The notes under the pieces: model-generated
Database searches by the model: none
What the model was told of the DNA's origin: nothing
The model's input: the letters and a program-made list of their open reading frames with translations, nothing else
Program-made: the position numbers and the translations under genes
From: DASVUC01 sp038237225
GTDB taxonomy: Bacteria; Planctomycetota; Phycisphaerae; Tepidisphaerales; Tepidisphaeraceae
DNA: 64,000 nucleotides
Assembly (NCBI GenBank): GCA_038237225.1
Contig: JBBRYX010000009.1
Location: 114,043 to 178,042, forward strand
Direction of reading: 5' to 3'
In this document: piece by piece, positions 49,978 through 57,843 of the stretch
How the letters are laid out: each line of letters opens with the position of its first letter
How positions within the stretch are numbered: position 1 is the first letter of the stretch

Positions 49978-51479
49978 AGTGTTAGTGCCTCAATTGTTAC
50001 GCCGCCTTCTGTGGCTGATTGTTTGATTGCTTCTAGCTTGTCATTCATTGCTTGCAGTTGCTTTAGCTGTGCCTCGTCTACCTTGGACGGTGCAGCGTAC
50101 AGCGCACCACCTCTTAGCTCTTTGACTTGTGGCAAGTCATACACTCGACGTGCTTCTAGGTTTGAGGATAGGTCTGCACGGTCTTTGAGTATGTCAGCAG
50201 CTTCCTTGCTTAGCTCCTTGAGCAGCTTGGGAGCATTACGCCGACGCTCTGCTTGTTTCTTCGTCAGGTCTTCGCCTGCTTTGTTTGCGCGCTCGTATAG
50301 GTCTTTTGCCCATTGAGCTACAGGATTGCTTTTAACGTCATTGAGAAGCGATTTAGATAGGCTTGTGACGAACTCTCTGGCGTCAGCAGCAATAGCGGAG
50401 TTAGCGCCCTTGAGGGCTTGTGTACGCGCCTGCTCTGCCTCAGCAGCTACAGACTTGCGCGTCTGTGCAATGAGCGCGTCGCGCTCTCTCTCTTTGTCTT
50501 CTATCTTCTGATCCTTATCAGCTACGAGCTTGCCGTCAGCGACTAACACGCCGCCTGCGTTGTGATATAGGTCGTCTCTCTGCTGGCGCAGAAGGGTTAG
50601 CTCTTCCTCATACTGCTTTTCAATCGCTGGGATACGCTGCCTTAGCTCTCTGTTAGCTTTGCTGTTGATCTCGTCTATTGCGGCAGTACCTACTAGGCCA
50701 GCAGCTTTGAGCTTGGCAGTGTGCATGTCAGTATTTCTGTCTGAGTTTGACGCCTCTACTTGTTCTTTAAGCTCTGCTGTTTTGCGCCTTACGTCATACA
50801 GGCGCTCTGCAAGTGCGAGCTTAGCCTCTTCAATTGCTCTGATCTTCTCTGCCTGCGCCTCTTCGCCTGTGGCAATTTCCCTAATGTCTCTACCGATCTT
50901 CCAATAGTGCCCGAGTACAGGCACTGACTGAAGGAGATTCTCATACATGCTGCCTGTGTCTAACTTCCCTTGTCTGAATTGAGTTACTAACTCTTTAGCT
51001 TTGCCTGAGAAGTTTGAGAGAATCTCACCACCCTTGTTAGCTACAGCGACGGCAAGCAAGCCCTTAGCGCCTGTAGACAATCCGCCTTGTAGGTCAGCTA
51101 GTCCCTTCTGTGTTTTCTCTACTGCTTTAAGAATGTCACCGCGCTTAAATGCGTCGAAGGCGTCGTTAATTACGTCACCCATAGCGTTAGCTTGGTTGCC
51201 TACTTCGCGCATGCTGTGAGCTATGTCAGAGGCAGTGTGTTTAGCCTCTGCTCTAAGCTCTGCCATGACGCCAGATAGTTGGCGCTTGTCTAGTCCGAAG
51301 TCACCTAGCGCATTCTTACGCGCTACTACTTTCAAAGTAGCCATTGCAGCTTCAGCGCTGCCAGCAGTTGCCGTCAGTTGCTTAGCGAAGTCTTTATTCT
51401 TCTGCTTAGCCTCTTCAATCTTTGCAAGATACTCTGAAGTCTCTGCCTTAAATCTCGCCACAACTTCGCCTACAAGCAT
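49974..51479 (-). CDS. Tape-measure-like coiled-coil protein
   Basis: A 501-aa protein starting MLVGEVVARFKAETSEYLAK. Tail tape measure proteins commonly open this way (VxxxVRFKADTSxF...). Long helices dominate. A hydrophobic Gly/Ala segment near residues 135-165 (GAKGLLAVAVANKGGEIL) resembles the membrane-active part of tape measures. The C-terminal third is Lys/Glu-rich coiled coil. AAAGGGA lies 8 nt before the ATG at 51479. It is short for a siphophage tape measure and no other tail gene is present. A scaffold or internal virion protein is an alternative. Confidence 0.65.
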   Translation of the reverse strand: MLVGEVVARFKAETSEYLAKIEEAKQKNKDFAKQLTATAGSAEAAMATLKVVARKNALGDFGLDKRQLSGVMAELRAEAKHTASDIAHSMREVGNQANAMGDVINDAFDAFKRGDILKAVEKTQKGLADLQGGLSTGAKGLLAVAVANKGGEILSNFSGKAKELVTQFRQGKLDTGSMYENLLQSVPVLGHYWKIGRDIREIATGEEAQAEKIRAIEEAKLALAERLYDVRRKTAELKEQVEASNSDRNTDMHTAKLKAAGLVGTAAIDEINSKANRELRQRIPAIEKQYEEELTLLRQQRDDLYHNAGGVLVADGKLVADKDQKIEDKERERDALIAQTRKSVAAEAEQARTQALKGANSAIAADAREFVTSLSKSLLNDVKSNPVAQWAKDLYERANKAGEDLTKKQAERRRNAPKLLKELSKEAADILKDRADLSSNLEARRVYDLPQVKELRGGALYAAPSKVDEAQLKQLQAMNDKLEAIKQSATEGGVTIEALTL

Positions 51480-51481
51480 AG

Positions 51482-52120
51482 TTAAATCCCTTTGCGTTTG
51501 AATAATGGTCTTCCTCGCCACTCGCCTATCAGTTGTTTCAACCTCAAGCCTCTTGTGCCTCTGATAAAAGCGTGAAGCGCTTCACCCTCTAGCTTTGTCT
51601 CTGCTGGCGCAGCTAAGTAACTCAAACAGTTATCCAGGTGAGTCTCTGTAGTAATCGACTTAACAATCGCTCTACCCTCTGTGAGCCTGTACCACTCACC
51701 GATAAGCGCTTCTCTGTTTAGAGGCTCTGTGGTTACTGCTAGGCAGTGAACGTGAGCAGACCATTGCCGCTTGTGGTTAGCTTCTATCTTCTGGAAGCCA
51801 CCTGTGATGGGCTTCCAGGCATTGAGTCTGCGCAGTTGTTTAGCTGCGCTGAGTAGTTGTCTACAGCTACCTAGCAGGTTGTCGGTCGCTGGGAGCGTGA
51901 GGATTATGTGATAGCGCCTCTGTTGCCTCTCGTTACTGTTGTTGATCTCTTGTAAGAGCCTCTGCTGTATGCGCCACTGCTCTACCCTCTGGCAGTCTGG
52001 GCATACCCTTGAAGAACAGCGGGCGCGTGGGCGGCAGGGTGAGGCGTCTAACGTCTGTCCGTTTGCGCCTATAGTATTATTAAGATAGTCAGCGCTGAGG
52101 TCTTCTAGTGTCTGTGTCAT
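51482..52120 (-). CDS. HUH-endonuclease rolling-circle replication initiator (Rep_1-like)
   Basis: A 212-aa protein from the ATG at 52120 (a TTG 6 nt upstream is possible). Four Cys at about 29, 35, 40 and 43 (CRPRARC, CPDC) form the zinc-binding start seen in pC194/pUB110-type Rep. Motif 1 is IILTLP (~72-77). The metal-binding HUH motif is HVH (123-125) in WSAHVHCLAV. Motif 3 is LSYLAAPAETK with the candidate nicking Tyr168. The gene ends 2 nt before the tape-measure-like start, so both are probably one transcript. A hairpin leader precedes it. Confidence 0.8.
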   Translation of the reverse strand: MTQTLEDLSADYLNNTIGANGQTLDASPCRPRARCSSRVCPDCQRVEQWRIQQRLLQEINNSNERQQRRYHIILTLPATDNLLGSCRQLLSAAKQLRRLNAWKPITGGFQKIEANHKRQWSAHVHCLAVTTEPLNREALIGEWYRLTEGRAIVKSITTETHLDNCLSYLAAPAETKLEGEALHAFIRGTRGLRLKQLIGEWRGRPLFKRKGI

Positions 52121-52170
52121 GTCCAAGTACCATAAAAAATGCCCGTCACCGCTTGGACACAGTGACGGGC
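52121..52170 (-). promoter_or_regulatory. Hairpin leader in front of rep (attenuator or pseudoknot candidate)
   Basis: A perfect 9-bp stem GCCCGTCAC/GTGACGGGC with a 12-nt loop is followed on the minus strand by ATTTTTTATGG, an intrinsic-terminator layout ending about 10 nt before the rep start. The loop contains TGTCCAAG, exactly complementary to CTTGGACA at the rep start, so the loop could pair with the initiation region. Copy-number-type control is inference. Confidence 0.6.
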
Positions 52171-52245
52171 GTATGCTTGCAACATTGTGAGGCAGTTGCA
52201 GGATAGAAAAGAATGCTGTTGATTAACTCTGCTTGTCTATCGTCA

Positions 52246-52350
52246 ATGCCTCAGTTGTCTGCATACCTTGCCACTGTCCAAGGGCAACGCTTCTATTTCG
52301 GACGTGGTGAGGCGAAGTACCTTCAAGAAATGTTGAGACAGCAGAAATAG
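52246..52350 (+). CDS. Possible 34-aa protein near attR
   Basis: ATG to TAG frame encoding MPQLSAYLATVQGQRFYFGR followed by a short helix (EAKYLQEMLRQQ). The strand-strand-helix pattern and G-x-x-FYFG resemble small arm-binding domains of tyrosine recombinases, so it may be a fragment or a tiny regulator. No Shine-Dalgarno sequence is visible, so confidence is low. Confidence 0.3.
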   Translation: MPQLSAYLATVQGQRFYFGRGEAKYLQEMLRQQK

Positions 52351-52577
52351 TGCGCGCAAAGCGCCTGCGCACTCGTCACACTCGTTAAGGTTTAACATTG
52401 CTCTTGTTTAGGTGAGTAGGTTACTGGCGCTGAGCTTCTGGGGCTGAAGCTCTGGAGCGCTTCTGCTGGCGCGTGAATGCTGGAGCAGAGCTTCTGGCGC
52501 AGTGAGCAGGCGCAGAAGCTCTGGCGAACTTGCGCCGAAACTCACGCCTTGGGGAATTGATCCCATAGCCCACAGAT
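52351..52577. other. Gene-free, iteron-like stretch left of attR
   Basis: Contains the reverse copy of the 17-bp motif (52405-52424), repeated CTTCTGG/AAGCTCTGG words between 52430 and 52525 and a lone TGCGCCGAAA at 52531-52540. Likely recombination and/or replication control region. Confidence 0.5.
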
Positions 52578-52602
52578 TGCGCCGAAAATAGCGCCGAAAA
52601 AG
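52578..52602 (+). repeat. Arm-type direct repeat, right copy
   Basis: Identical to 46748-46772: two GCGCCGAAAA words separated by TA, 43 nt before the attR core. In the excised circle the two copies would flank the core as P and P' arms. Confidence 0.75.
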
Positions 52603-52645
52603 GCTTTGTAAACCGCTCTGGCGCTATCAAAAACGCTGTTGCTGT

Positions 52646-52668
52646 GGGTTCAATTCCCTCCGCCTCCA
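52646..52668 (+). repeat. attR: 23-bp core copy
   Basis: Perfect copy of the ssrA 3' end (GGGTTCAATTCC...GCCTCCA). Downstream sequence returns to host-like GC-rich DNA. Confidence 0.9.
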
Positions 52669-52815
52669 TTTGACTCGCTGCGCTCGCTCATCACAGGCCG
52701 GCGTTCGACATCGCTTAATGTTGTTGGTGTGCAAAATTTATCGATCTGAATCAAGCAGCGAGTCGAGTGCCCTAAGAGAAGCGCCCGCCAGGTGCGGTAA
52801 TATAATGGATTCACA

Positions 52816-53145
52816 GTGCTGATCGTCCGAAGCATTTTCGCATGTACACTCTGTATAACGCTGGCAGTCTCTGTCGCGCCGGGCAACCCCGCGCCCTGTG
52901 CGGGCATGACCGCGAAGGCTCACGATTGCTGTAAGAAGCAACACTCGAGCGATTCCACCTCGAAAAAGGATCATTGTGGAGGCCGCTCTTGTGGAATGGA
53001 GTGCTGCCGCATCATTCCGGAACAGACCGCCGCCGCACCCGAGCTTGCCGGAAGCACGGTCATTCTTCAGATGGCGGCGATCACCCCGGCATTGCCCAAC
53101 TCTTTGAGTGATCCAGACCCGCTTTTCCATCCGCCGCGCCTGTGA
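52816..53145 (+). CDS. Cys-rich small secreted protein
   Basis: A 109-aa protein starting at GTG 52816. The signal peptide is residues 1-~22 (LIVRSIFACTLCITLAVSVA). The mature part is rich in Cys and His between ~28 and 66 (HDCCKKQH, HCGGRSCGMECCR), which suggests metal binding or disulfides. The C-terminal 40 residues are unremarkable. It precedes the HlyD adaptor gene by 68 bp. Proteins of this kind often accompany metal-efflux genes, but no metal-specific pump is identified here. Confidence 0.6.
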   Translation: MLIVRSIFACTLCITLAVSVAPGNPAPCAGMTAKAHDCCKKQHSSDSTSKKDHCGGRSCGMECCRIIPEQTAAAPELAGSTVILQMAAITPALPNSLSDPDPLFHPPRL

Positions 53146-53213
53146 CTTCTTCATCGTGAGCGCCCTTGCGCGCTGTGTGAAGCGAGTCCTCGTCAATCAA
53201 TCATGTGATTTAT

Positions 53214-54758
53214 ATGTCAGTCAGCGATCGCCTATCCGGCGACCTGCGCACGCTCTCGCGTGATGCGGGTTCCTCTGCCCGCGGCACCGCGGTGCCGATG
53301 CCCAAGTTCCCGTGGAAGACGCGAATCCTGATTCCGGGCGCTATCCTGATCGTTCTGCTTCTCCTGACCGGGTACACCGCACAGGATGTGCTCTGGCCCG
53401 CGCGGGCGGTGAAGGTGGTGCCTGTCGTGGTCAAAGCCGGCGGAGAAGCCGGCGCGGCGTCGTTGGTTCAGGCGCCGGGTTGGGTTGAAGCGGATCCCTA
53501 TGCCATTGCGGTCAGCGCGCTGGCGGATGGGATTGTGAAGGAAGTGCTGGCGCTGGAAGGTCAGGCAATCAAAGCGGGCGACGTCGTTGTGCGTCTCGTC
53601 GATGATGATGCCAAGCTGGCGTTGCAACGCGCCGAGGCGGATCTCGCTGATAAGCAGGCACAACTGGAAGGCGCGCAGCGCCTATGGGACAACCCGATCG
53701 AGCGCACCCGCGCTGCTTCGGTAGCCGATGGGATGGTCGCAGAGAGCAAGGCGGATCGCGAGAAACTCAAGGCGGAAATCGCCGCGGAAGTGGCGAAGCT
53801 CACGCTGACAAAGCTGGAGGCCGAGCGAACCGCCGAAGCTTTCAAGACGCGCGCATCCAGTGAGATCGAATCCGTTCGCACGCAGCAGCAATACGAAGCG
53901 CAGGTAGCCGCGGTCGACGCCACCAAAGCACGCGGCCCGGTTCTGGAGGCCCAGCTTGCCCAGCGAACTGCGGAACTGCTGGCGGCGAAGGAAAACCTGC
54001 GGCTGCGTATCGAAGAGGCAAGAGCGCTCGCCGCCGCCAAAGCGCAATTTGCCCTCAGCCGAGCCGCGCGGGATGAGGCGGCATTGCGATTGAGGCGAAT
54101 GGAAGTCCGCTCGCCCGTGGACGGCGTTGTCGTGCAGCGCTTGACCGTCCCGGGCGCGAAGCTGGTCCTGAATATGGATGATGCCCGCTCCGCGCAAGCG
54201 GTTCTGCTGTATGACCCGAAACATCTTCAGGTGCGGGTGGACATTCCGATCGCAGAAGCCGCGAAGGTCGGCATCGATCAGAATGCCAAAATCGTCGTCG
54301 CGGTTGCGCCGGATCGTACGTTCGACGGCAAGGTCACGCGAATCGTCAACGAGGCCGACATCCAGAAAAACACGCTGCAAGTCAAAGTCGCGATCACCGA
54401 TCCATCAGCGGATCTGAAGCCGGAAATGCTCGCGCGGGTCCGGCTGATAACCGGCGGCGCGACCACTCGTACAACTTCAGCGCAAACCGTCTACGCCCCA
54501 CTGCACCTGATTCATCGTCATAATGGCGAGGCCACGGCTTGGGTGGTCGATCCGCGGCGCGGCGTCGCCGTGCATAGGTCGGTGGCGCTCGGCGAATCGC
54601 AGCAGGACGGCTGGATCGCAGTCATGTCCGGCTTGGCCGCCGGGGATCAGTTAATCGACGAGGATGAATCCGCTCTGCGGGATGGGCAGCGCATCCGAAT
54701 CACGGGCGAAGCATCCCCAACCACTGTCGAGAAAGGAGCCGAACATGGCGCTCATTGA
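53214..54758 (+). CDS. HlyD/MacA-type periplasmic adaptor of an ABC export system
   Basis: A 514-aa membrane fusion protein. A single N-terminal transmembrane helix (FPWKTRILIPGAILIVLLLLTGY) anchors it. The biotinyl-lipoyl-like halves (EALEGQAIKAGDVVVRLVDDD and VRSPVDGVVVQRLTVPGAKL) flank a long helical hairpin of ~170 residues. Beta-barrel and membrane-proximal parts follow (VDIPIAEAAKVGIDQNAKIVV). It overlaps the ATPase gene by 14 nt. GTG at 53205 is an alternative start. It bridges inner-membrane permeases to an outer-membrane channel that is not in the window. Confidence 0.9.
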   Translation: MSVSDRLSGDLRTLSRDAGSSARGTAVPMPKFPWKTRILIPGAILIVLLLLTGYTAQDVLWPARAVKVVPVVVKAGGEAGAASLVQAPGWVEADPYAIAVSALADGIVKEVLALEGQAIKAGDVVVRLVDDDAKLALQRAEADLADKQAQLEGAQRLWDNPIERTRAASVADGMVAESKADREKLKAEIAAEVAKLTLTKLEAERTAEAFKTRASSEIESVRTQQQYEAQVAAVDATKARGPVLEAQLAQRTAELLAAKENLRLRIEEARALAAAKAQFALSRAARDEAALRLRRMEVRSPVDGVVVQRLTVPGAKLVLNMDDARSAQAVLLYDPKHLQVRVDIPIAEAAKVGIDQNAKIVVAVAPDRTFDGKVTRIVNEADIQKNTLQVKVAITDPSADLKPEMLARVRLITGGATTRTTSAQTVYAPLHLIHRHNGEATAWVVDPRRGVAVHRSVALGESQQDGWIAVMSGLAAGDQLIDEDESALRDGQRIRITGEASPTTVEKGAEHGAH

Positions 54759-55458
54759 ATGCAGACAACTGACACGTGAATACCATCGCGGCAACCGCGG
54801 CGAAAACGTGATTCGCCCCCTCGATCAGCTCGACCTTGACGTCGATGCCGGAACCTTTCTCGCGCTCATGGGACCCAGCGGCAGCGGCAAGACCACGCTA
54901 CTCAATCTCATCGCGGGGATCGATCGCCCCAGTTCGGGAAACCTGAAGGTCGACGGCGTGGATCTCTCAGCAATGTCGCGCTCTCGGCTCGCCGCCTGGC
55001 GCAGCGAGTACATCGGCTATGTCTTCCAACTGTACAACCTCGTCCCGGTGTTGACCGCGTATGAGAATGTGGAGTTGCCGCTCTTGCTCCACAAGCTGAA
55101 CCGAAAGCAGCGCCATGAAAAGGTGGCCCTTGCGCTGGAGCTTGTCGGGTTGACAGATCGACACGATCATTACCCGCGGCAGCTCTCCGGCGGACAAGAG
55201 CAGCGCGTTGCCATCGCACGCGCGATCGTTGCCGATCCAAAGATCATTGTTGCTGATGAGCCAACCGGCGACCTTGATGCCCATGCCGCCCAGCAGGTGA
55301 TGTCGCTGCTCAAGCGCCTGCACGAGGAACTGGGCAAGACCGTGATCATGGTGACGCATGATCCCAAAACCGCCGCCGTCGCAGACAAAGCGCTGCACCT
55401 GGAAAAGGGACGACTGGTCGACAATCCCAACACAGCCGTCGAAATGCACGCAGCTTAA
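54745..55458 (+). CDS. ABC transporter ATPase, LolD/MacB type
   Basis: A 237-aa ATPase. Walker A GPSGSGKTTLLNLIAG, Q-loop YVFQLYNLVPVLTAYENVELP, signature LSGGQEQRVAIARAI, Walker B KIIVADEPTGDLD and switch His MVTHDPK are all present. AGGAG lies 6 nt before the ATG at 54745. It works with the two FtsX-like permeases that follow. Confidence 0.94.
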   Translation: MALIECRQLTREYHRGNRGENVIRPLDQLDLDVDAGTFLALMGPSGSGKTTLLNLIAGIDRPSSGNLKVDGVDLSAMSRSRLAAWRSEYIGYVFQLYNLVPVLTAYENVELPLLLHKLNRKQRHEKVALALELVGLTDRHDHYPRQLSGGQEQRVAIARAIVADPKIIVADEPTGDLDAHAAQQVMSLLKRLHEELGKTVIMVTHDPKTAAVADKALHLEKGRLVDNPNTAVEMHAA

Positions 55459-55469
55459 GGATTCAACCG

Positions 55470-56624
55470 ATGCTTCCACTCAAATTTATTCCGCTCGTCT
55501 GGAAACAGATCCTGCGAAATCGCACGCGCACCCTGCTGACCCTTGCCGGCGTCGCGACCGCGATGTTCCTCTTCACCGCCGTCGAAGCAATGCAGGCGGG
55601 CGTGCGGGAAGCAACGCAAACCACCGCCAAAGACACGACGCTCGTCGTCTACCGCCAGAACCGCTTCTGTCCGGCCACGAGCCGACTGCCGGAGTATTAC
55701 GGCGATCGCATTGCCAAGATCCCCCACGTCATCAGCGTGGTTCCGATGAAGATCGTTGTGAACAACTGCCGCACAAGCCTGGATGTCGTGATTTTTCGCG
55801 GGGTTCCGGAGGATCGCTTTGTCGAGCACTACGTGAAAGATCTAAAGCTGCTGGACGGTTCGATCGAGCAATGGAAAAGCCGCTCGGATGCAGCGCTACT
55901 GGGTGAAACGTTGGCTAAGCGACGAGGCCTGAAGGTGGGCGAGCGCTTCGACGCCGCGGGCGTGACGGTCTTCGTTGCCGGGATCGTGCGATCGGATGAG
56001 CCGCAGGACCAGAATGTCAGCTACGTTCACCTTTCATTCCTGCAACGGGCAACCGGCGACCGCAAGCTGGGTGTCGTCACGCAGTTCAACGTCAAGGTTG
56101 ATGATCCGAAGCGCCTGGAGGCGGTGGCCAAGGCAATCGATGTGGAGTTCGCGCATGATTCGGAGCCCACGCAGACCAGCGCCGAAAAAGCATTCGTTGC
56201 CCGAGCGGCTGCTGATGTGGTCCACCTTGTCGCGTTCACGCAGTACCTGGGCTGGGGCTGCCTGGCCGCGGTGCTCGCGCTGGTGGGCAATGCAATTGTG
56301 CTGTCGGTGCAAGACCGGATCAAGCAGCTCGCCGTTTTCCAGACGCTGGGTTTCAGCGGAAATTTAATCGCGCGATTGATCGTGACCGAAGGTCTGATGC
56401 TGGGATTGATTGGTGGCATCATTGGAATGGCGCTTGCGCTTTCCGCTGTTCACTTTGGAAACGTCAGCATCTCAACGGATGGCCTGAGCATGCACATGAC
56501 CGCCGGCGTCAACGTTGTCATCATTGGTTTGCTGACTTCCGCATCGCTGGGTGTCGTGGCAGGACTCGTCCCGGCCATTCAAGCGTCTCGACGCGAGATC
56601 ACCACCTGCTTCCGTGCAATTTGA
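55470..56624 (+). CDS. ABC transporter permease, FtsX/MacB-PCD type (first)
   Basis: A 384-aa permease with one N-terminal helix (LLTLAGVATAMFLFTAVEAM), a periplasmic domain of ~220 residues and three C-terminal helices (from residue ~255), the FtsX/LolE topology. It follows the ATPase by 11 nt. It probably forms a heterodimer with the next gene product. MacB-type mechanotransmission rather than substrate passage through the membrane is the family model. Confidence 0.9.
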   Translation: MLPLKFIPLVWKQILRNRTRTLLTLAGVATAMFLFTAVEAMQAGVREATQTTAKDTTLVVYRQNRFCPATSRLPEYYGDRIAKIPHVISVVPMKIVVNNCRTSLDVVIFRGVPEDRFVEHYVKDLKLLDGSIEQWKSRSDAALLGETLAKRRGLKVGERFDAAGVTVFVAGIVRSDEPQDQNVSYVHLSFLQRATGDRKLGVVTQFNVKVDDPKRLEAVAKAIDVEFAHDSEPTQTSAEKAFVARAAADVVHLVAFTQYLGWGCLAAVLALVGNAIVLSVQDRIKQLAVFQTLGFSGNLIARLIVTEGLMLGLIGGIIGMALALSAVHFGNVSISTDGLSMHMTAGVNVVIIGLLTSASLGVVAGLVPAIQASRREITTCFRAI

Positions 56625-56647
56625 ATATCTATGAACTGGATTTTCGA

Positions 56648-57829
56648 ATGAGATTGCTTCCCTGGGATTATGGCGTTCGCAACCTTGCCCGCTCGCCGGT
56701 GCGACTGGCGCTGAGCCTCGCCGGCGGCATGCTGGTCGTGCTGCTGGTGCTCGCCGCCGGCGCTTTCGTTCGCGCGATGGACCAGAGTCTCCGCGTTTCC
56801 GGGCAAGCGAACAATGTCATCCTCCTGGGAGCCGGAAGCGAAGAGAGCTTTGAGCGCAGCGAGATTCAGCCGAGCGTTCCGGGCCTTGTCCAAGCCAGCG
56901 TTCCTGGAATCAAGCAGCGGCTGGGCGTGCCCTACGTGTCGCCGGAAGTTTTCCTCATGGCGAATCTGAAGGATTCGCTCAACGGTGAGAAGGACTTTCA
57001 GGTGATGCTGCGCGGGATAACACCCGCTGCCTTCCTCGTGCATTCGCAGGCGCGGATCGTCGAAGGGCGAAATGCAGATGCCGGGCGGGACGAAATCATC
57101 GTGGGCGCGCTGACCTCAGCCCGAATGGGCCTTCCCGCGGAAAGACTCGCGCTCGGAAAGACGCTGGTGTTCGACCAACGCACCTGGACGATCGTCGGCA
57201 GATTCGAAGCGCCAGGCACCGTGATGGAGGCCGAGGTGTGGGTGCCGCTGAGCGACCTGCAGATTGCCGCCAAACGCGACAATCTCTCCTGCGTCGTTCT
57301 CACGTTGGACAGTGCAACCAACGGCGGCGCAGAGTTCGAGGATGTTGAAGTCTTCGCCAAGACGCGATTGGATTTGGAACTCGTTGCGCTTCGCGAGACC
57401 GAGTATTACTCAAAGCTCCGCGCATTCTTTCGACCCATTCAGGTGATGGTCTGGATCACCGCCATCCTGATCGCCACCGGCGGATTGTTCGGCGGGCTGA
57501 ACACGATGTACGCCGCCTTCGCATCCCGCGTGCGCGAGATGGGATCGCTGCAAGCCATTGGGTATCCGCGCTACGCAATTGTCGTCAGCTTGTTGCAGGA
57601 GTCGCTGCTCGCTGCCGCTGCCGGCGCTTTGCTGGCGGCAGGAATCGCGGTGCTGTTTCTCGACGGAATCACCGTAAGATTTTCAATGGGCGCGTTTAGT
57701 TTGGTCGTCGACTCAACTGTTTTGTTTGGCGGACTGGCCGCGGGCTTGTTGCTCGGCGTGATCGGCGCGTTGCCACCCGCGTGGCGTTGCCTGCGTCTGC
57801 CGATCAACGATGCGCTAAAGACGTTTTGA
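56648..57829 (+). CDS. ABC transporter permease, FtsX/MacB-PCD type (second)
   Basis: A 393-aa paralogue of the preceding permease: N-terminal helix (LALSLAGGMLVVLLVLAAGAFV), periplasmic domain, then three helices with VREMGSLQAIGYPRYAIVVSLLQESLLAAAAGALLA, the conserved FtsX coupling region. The ATG at 56648 was chosen; a TTG at 56621 overlapping the previous gene is the alternative. No clear Shine-Dalgarno sequence is visible. Confidence 0.9.
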   Translation: MRLLPWDYGVRNLARSPVRLALSLAGGMLVVLLVLAAGAFVRAMDQSLRVSGQANNVILLGAGSEESFERSEIQPSVPGLVQASVPGIKQRLGVPYVSPEVFLMANLKDSLNGEKDFQVMLRGITPAAFLVHSQARIVEGRNADAGRDEIIVGALTSARMGLPAERLALGKTLVFDQRTWTIVGRFEAPGTVMEAEVWVPLSDLQIAAKRDNLSCVVLTLDSATNGGAEFEDVEVFAKTRLDLELVALRETEYYSKLRAFFRPIQVMVWITAILIATGGLFGGLNTMYAAFASRVREMGSLQAIGYPRYAIVVSLLQESLLAAAAGALLAAGIAVLFLDGITVRFSMGAFSLVVDSTVLFGGLAAGLLLGVIGALPPAWRCLRLPINDALKTF

Positions 57830-57843
57830 TAACAGGAGTATTC

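Larger units (their letters stand above)
46721..52668. mobile_element. 5.9-kb integrative element in ssrA with integrase, HK97 capsid, tape-measure-like protein and rolling-circle Rep
   Basis: Bounded by attL (46698-46720) and attR (52646-52668), a 5,948-bp unit. Contents: tyrosine recombinase on the plus strand; then on the minus strand HUH Rep, tape-measure-like protein, a 76-aa protein and HK97-fold major capsid protein; a 34-codon frame near attR. Codon choice is visibly less GC-biased than in the flanking genes. No terminase, portal, prohead protease, tail fibre, lysis or repressor gene is seen. Gene overlaps (ATGA) and intact motifs argue against a decayed prophage. It is best described as a capsid-encoding satellite or integrative rolling-circle element (inference). 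Confidence 0.88.

Noticed and set aside
46721..52668. Decayed remnant of an ordinary prophage
   Set aside because: All genes are full length with intact motifs and ATGA couplings, att and arm sites are perfect, and a plasmid-type Rep is present; not excluded, but not the simplest reading.
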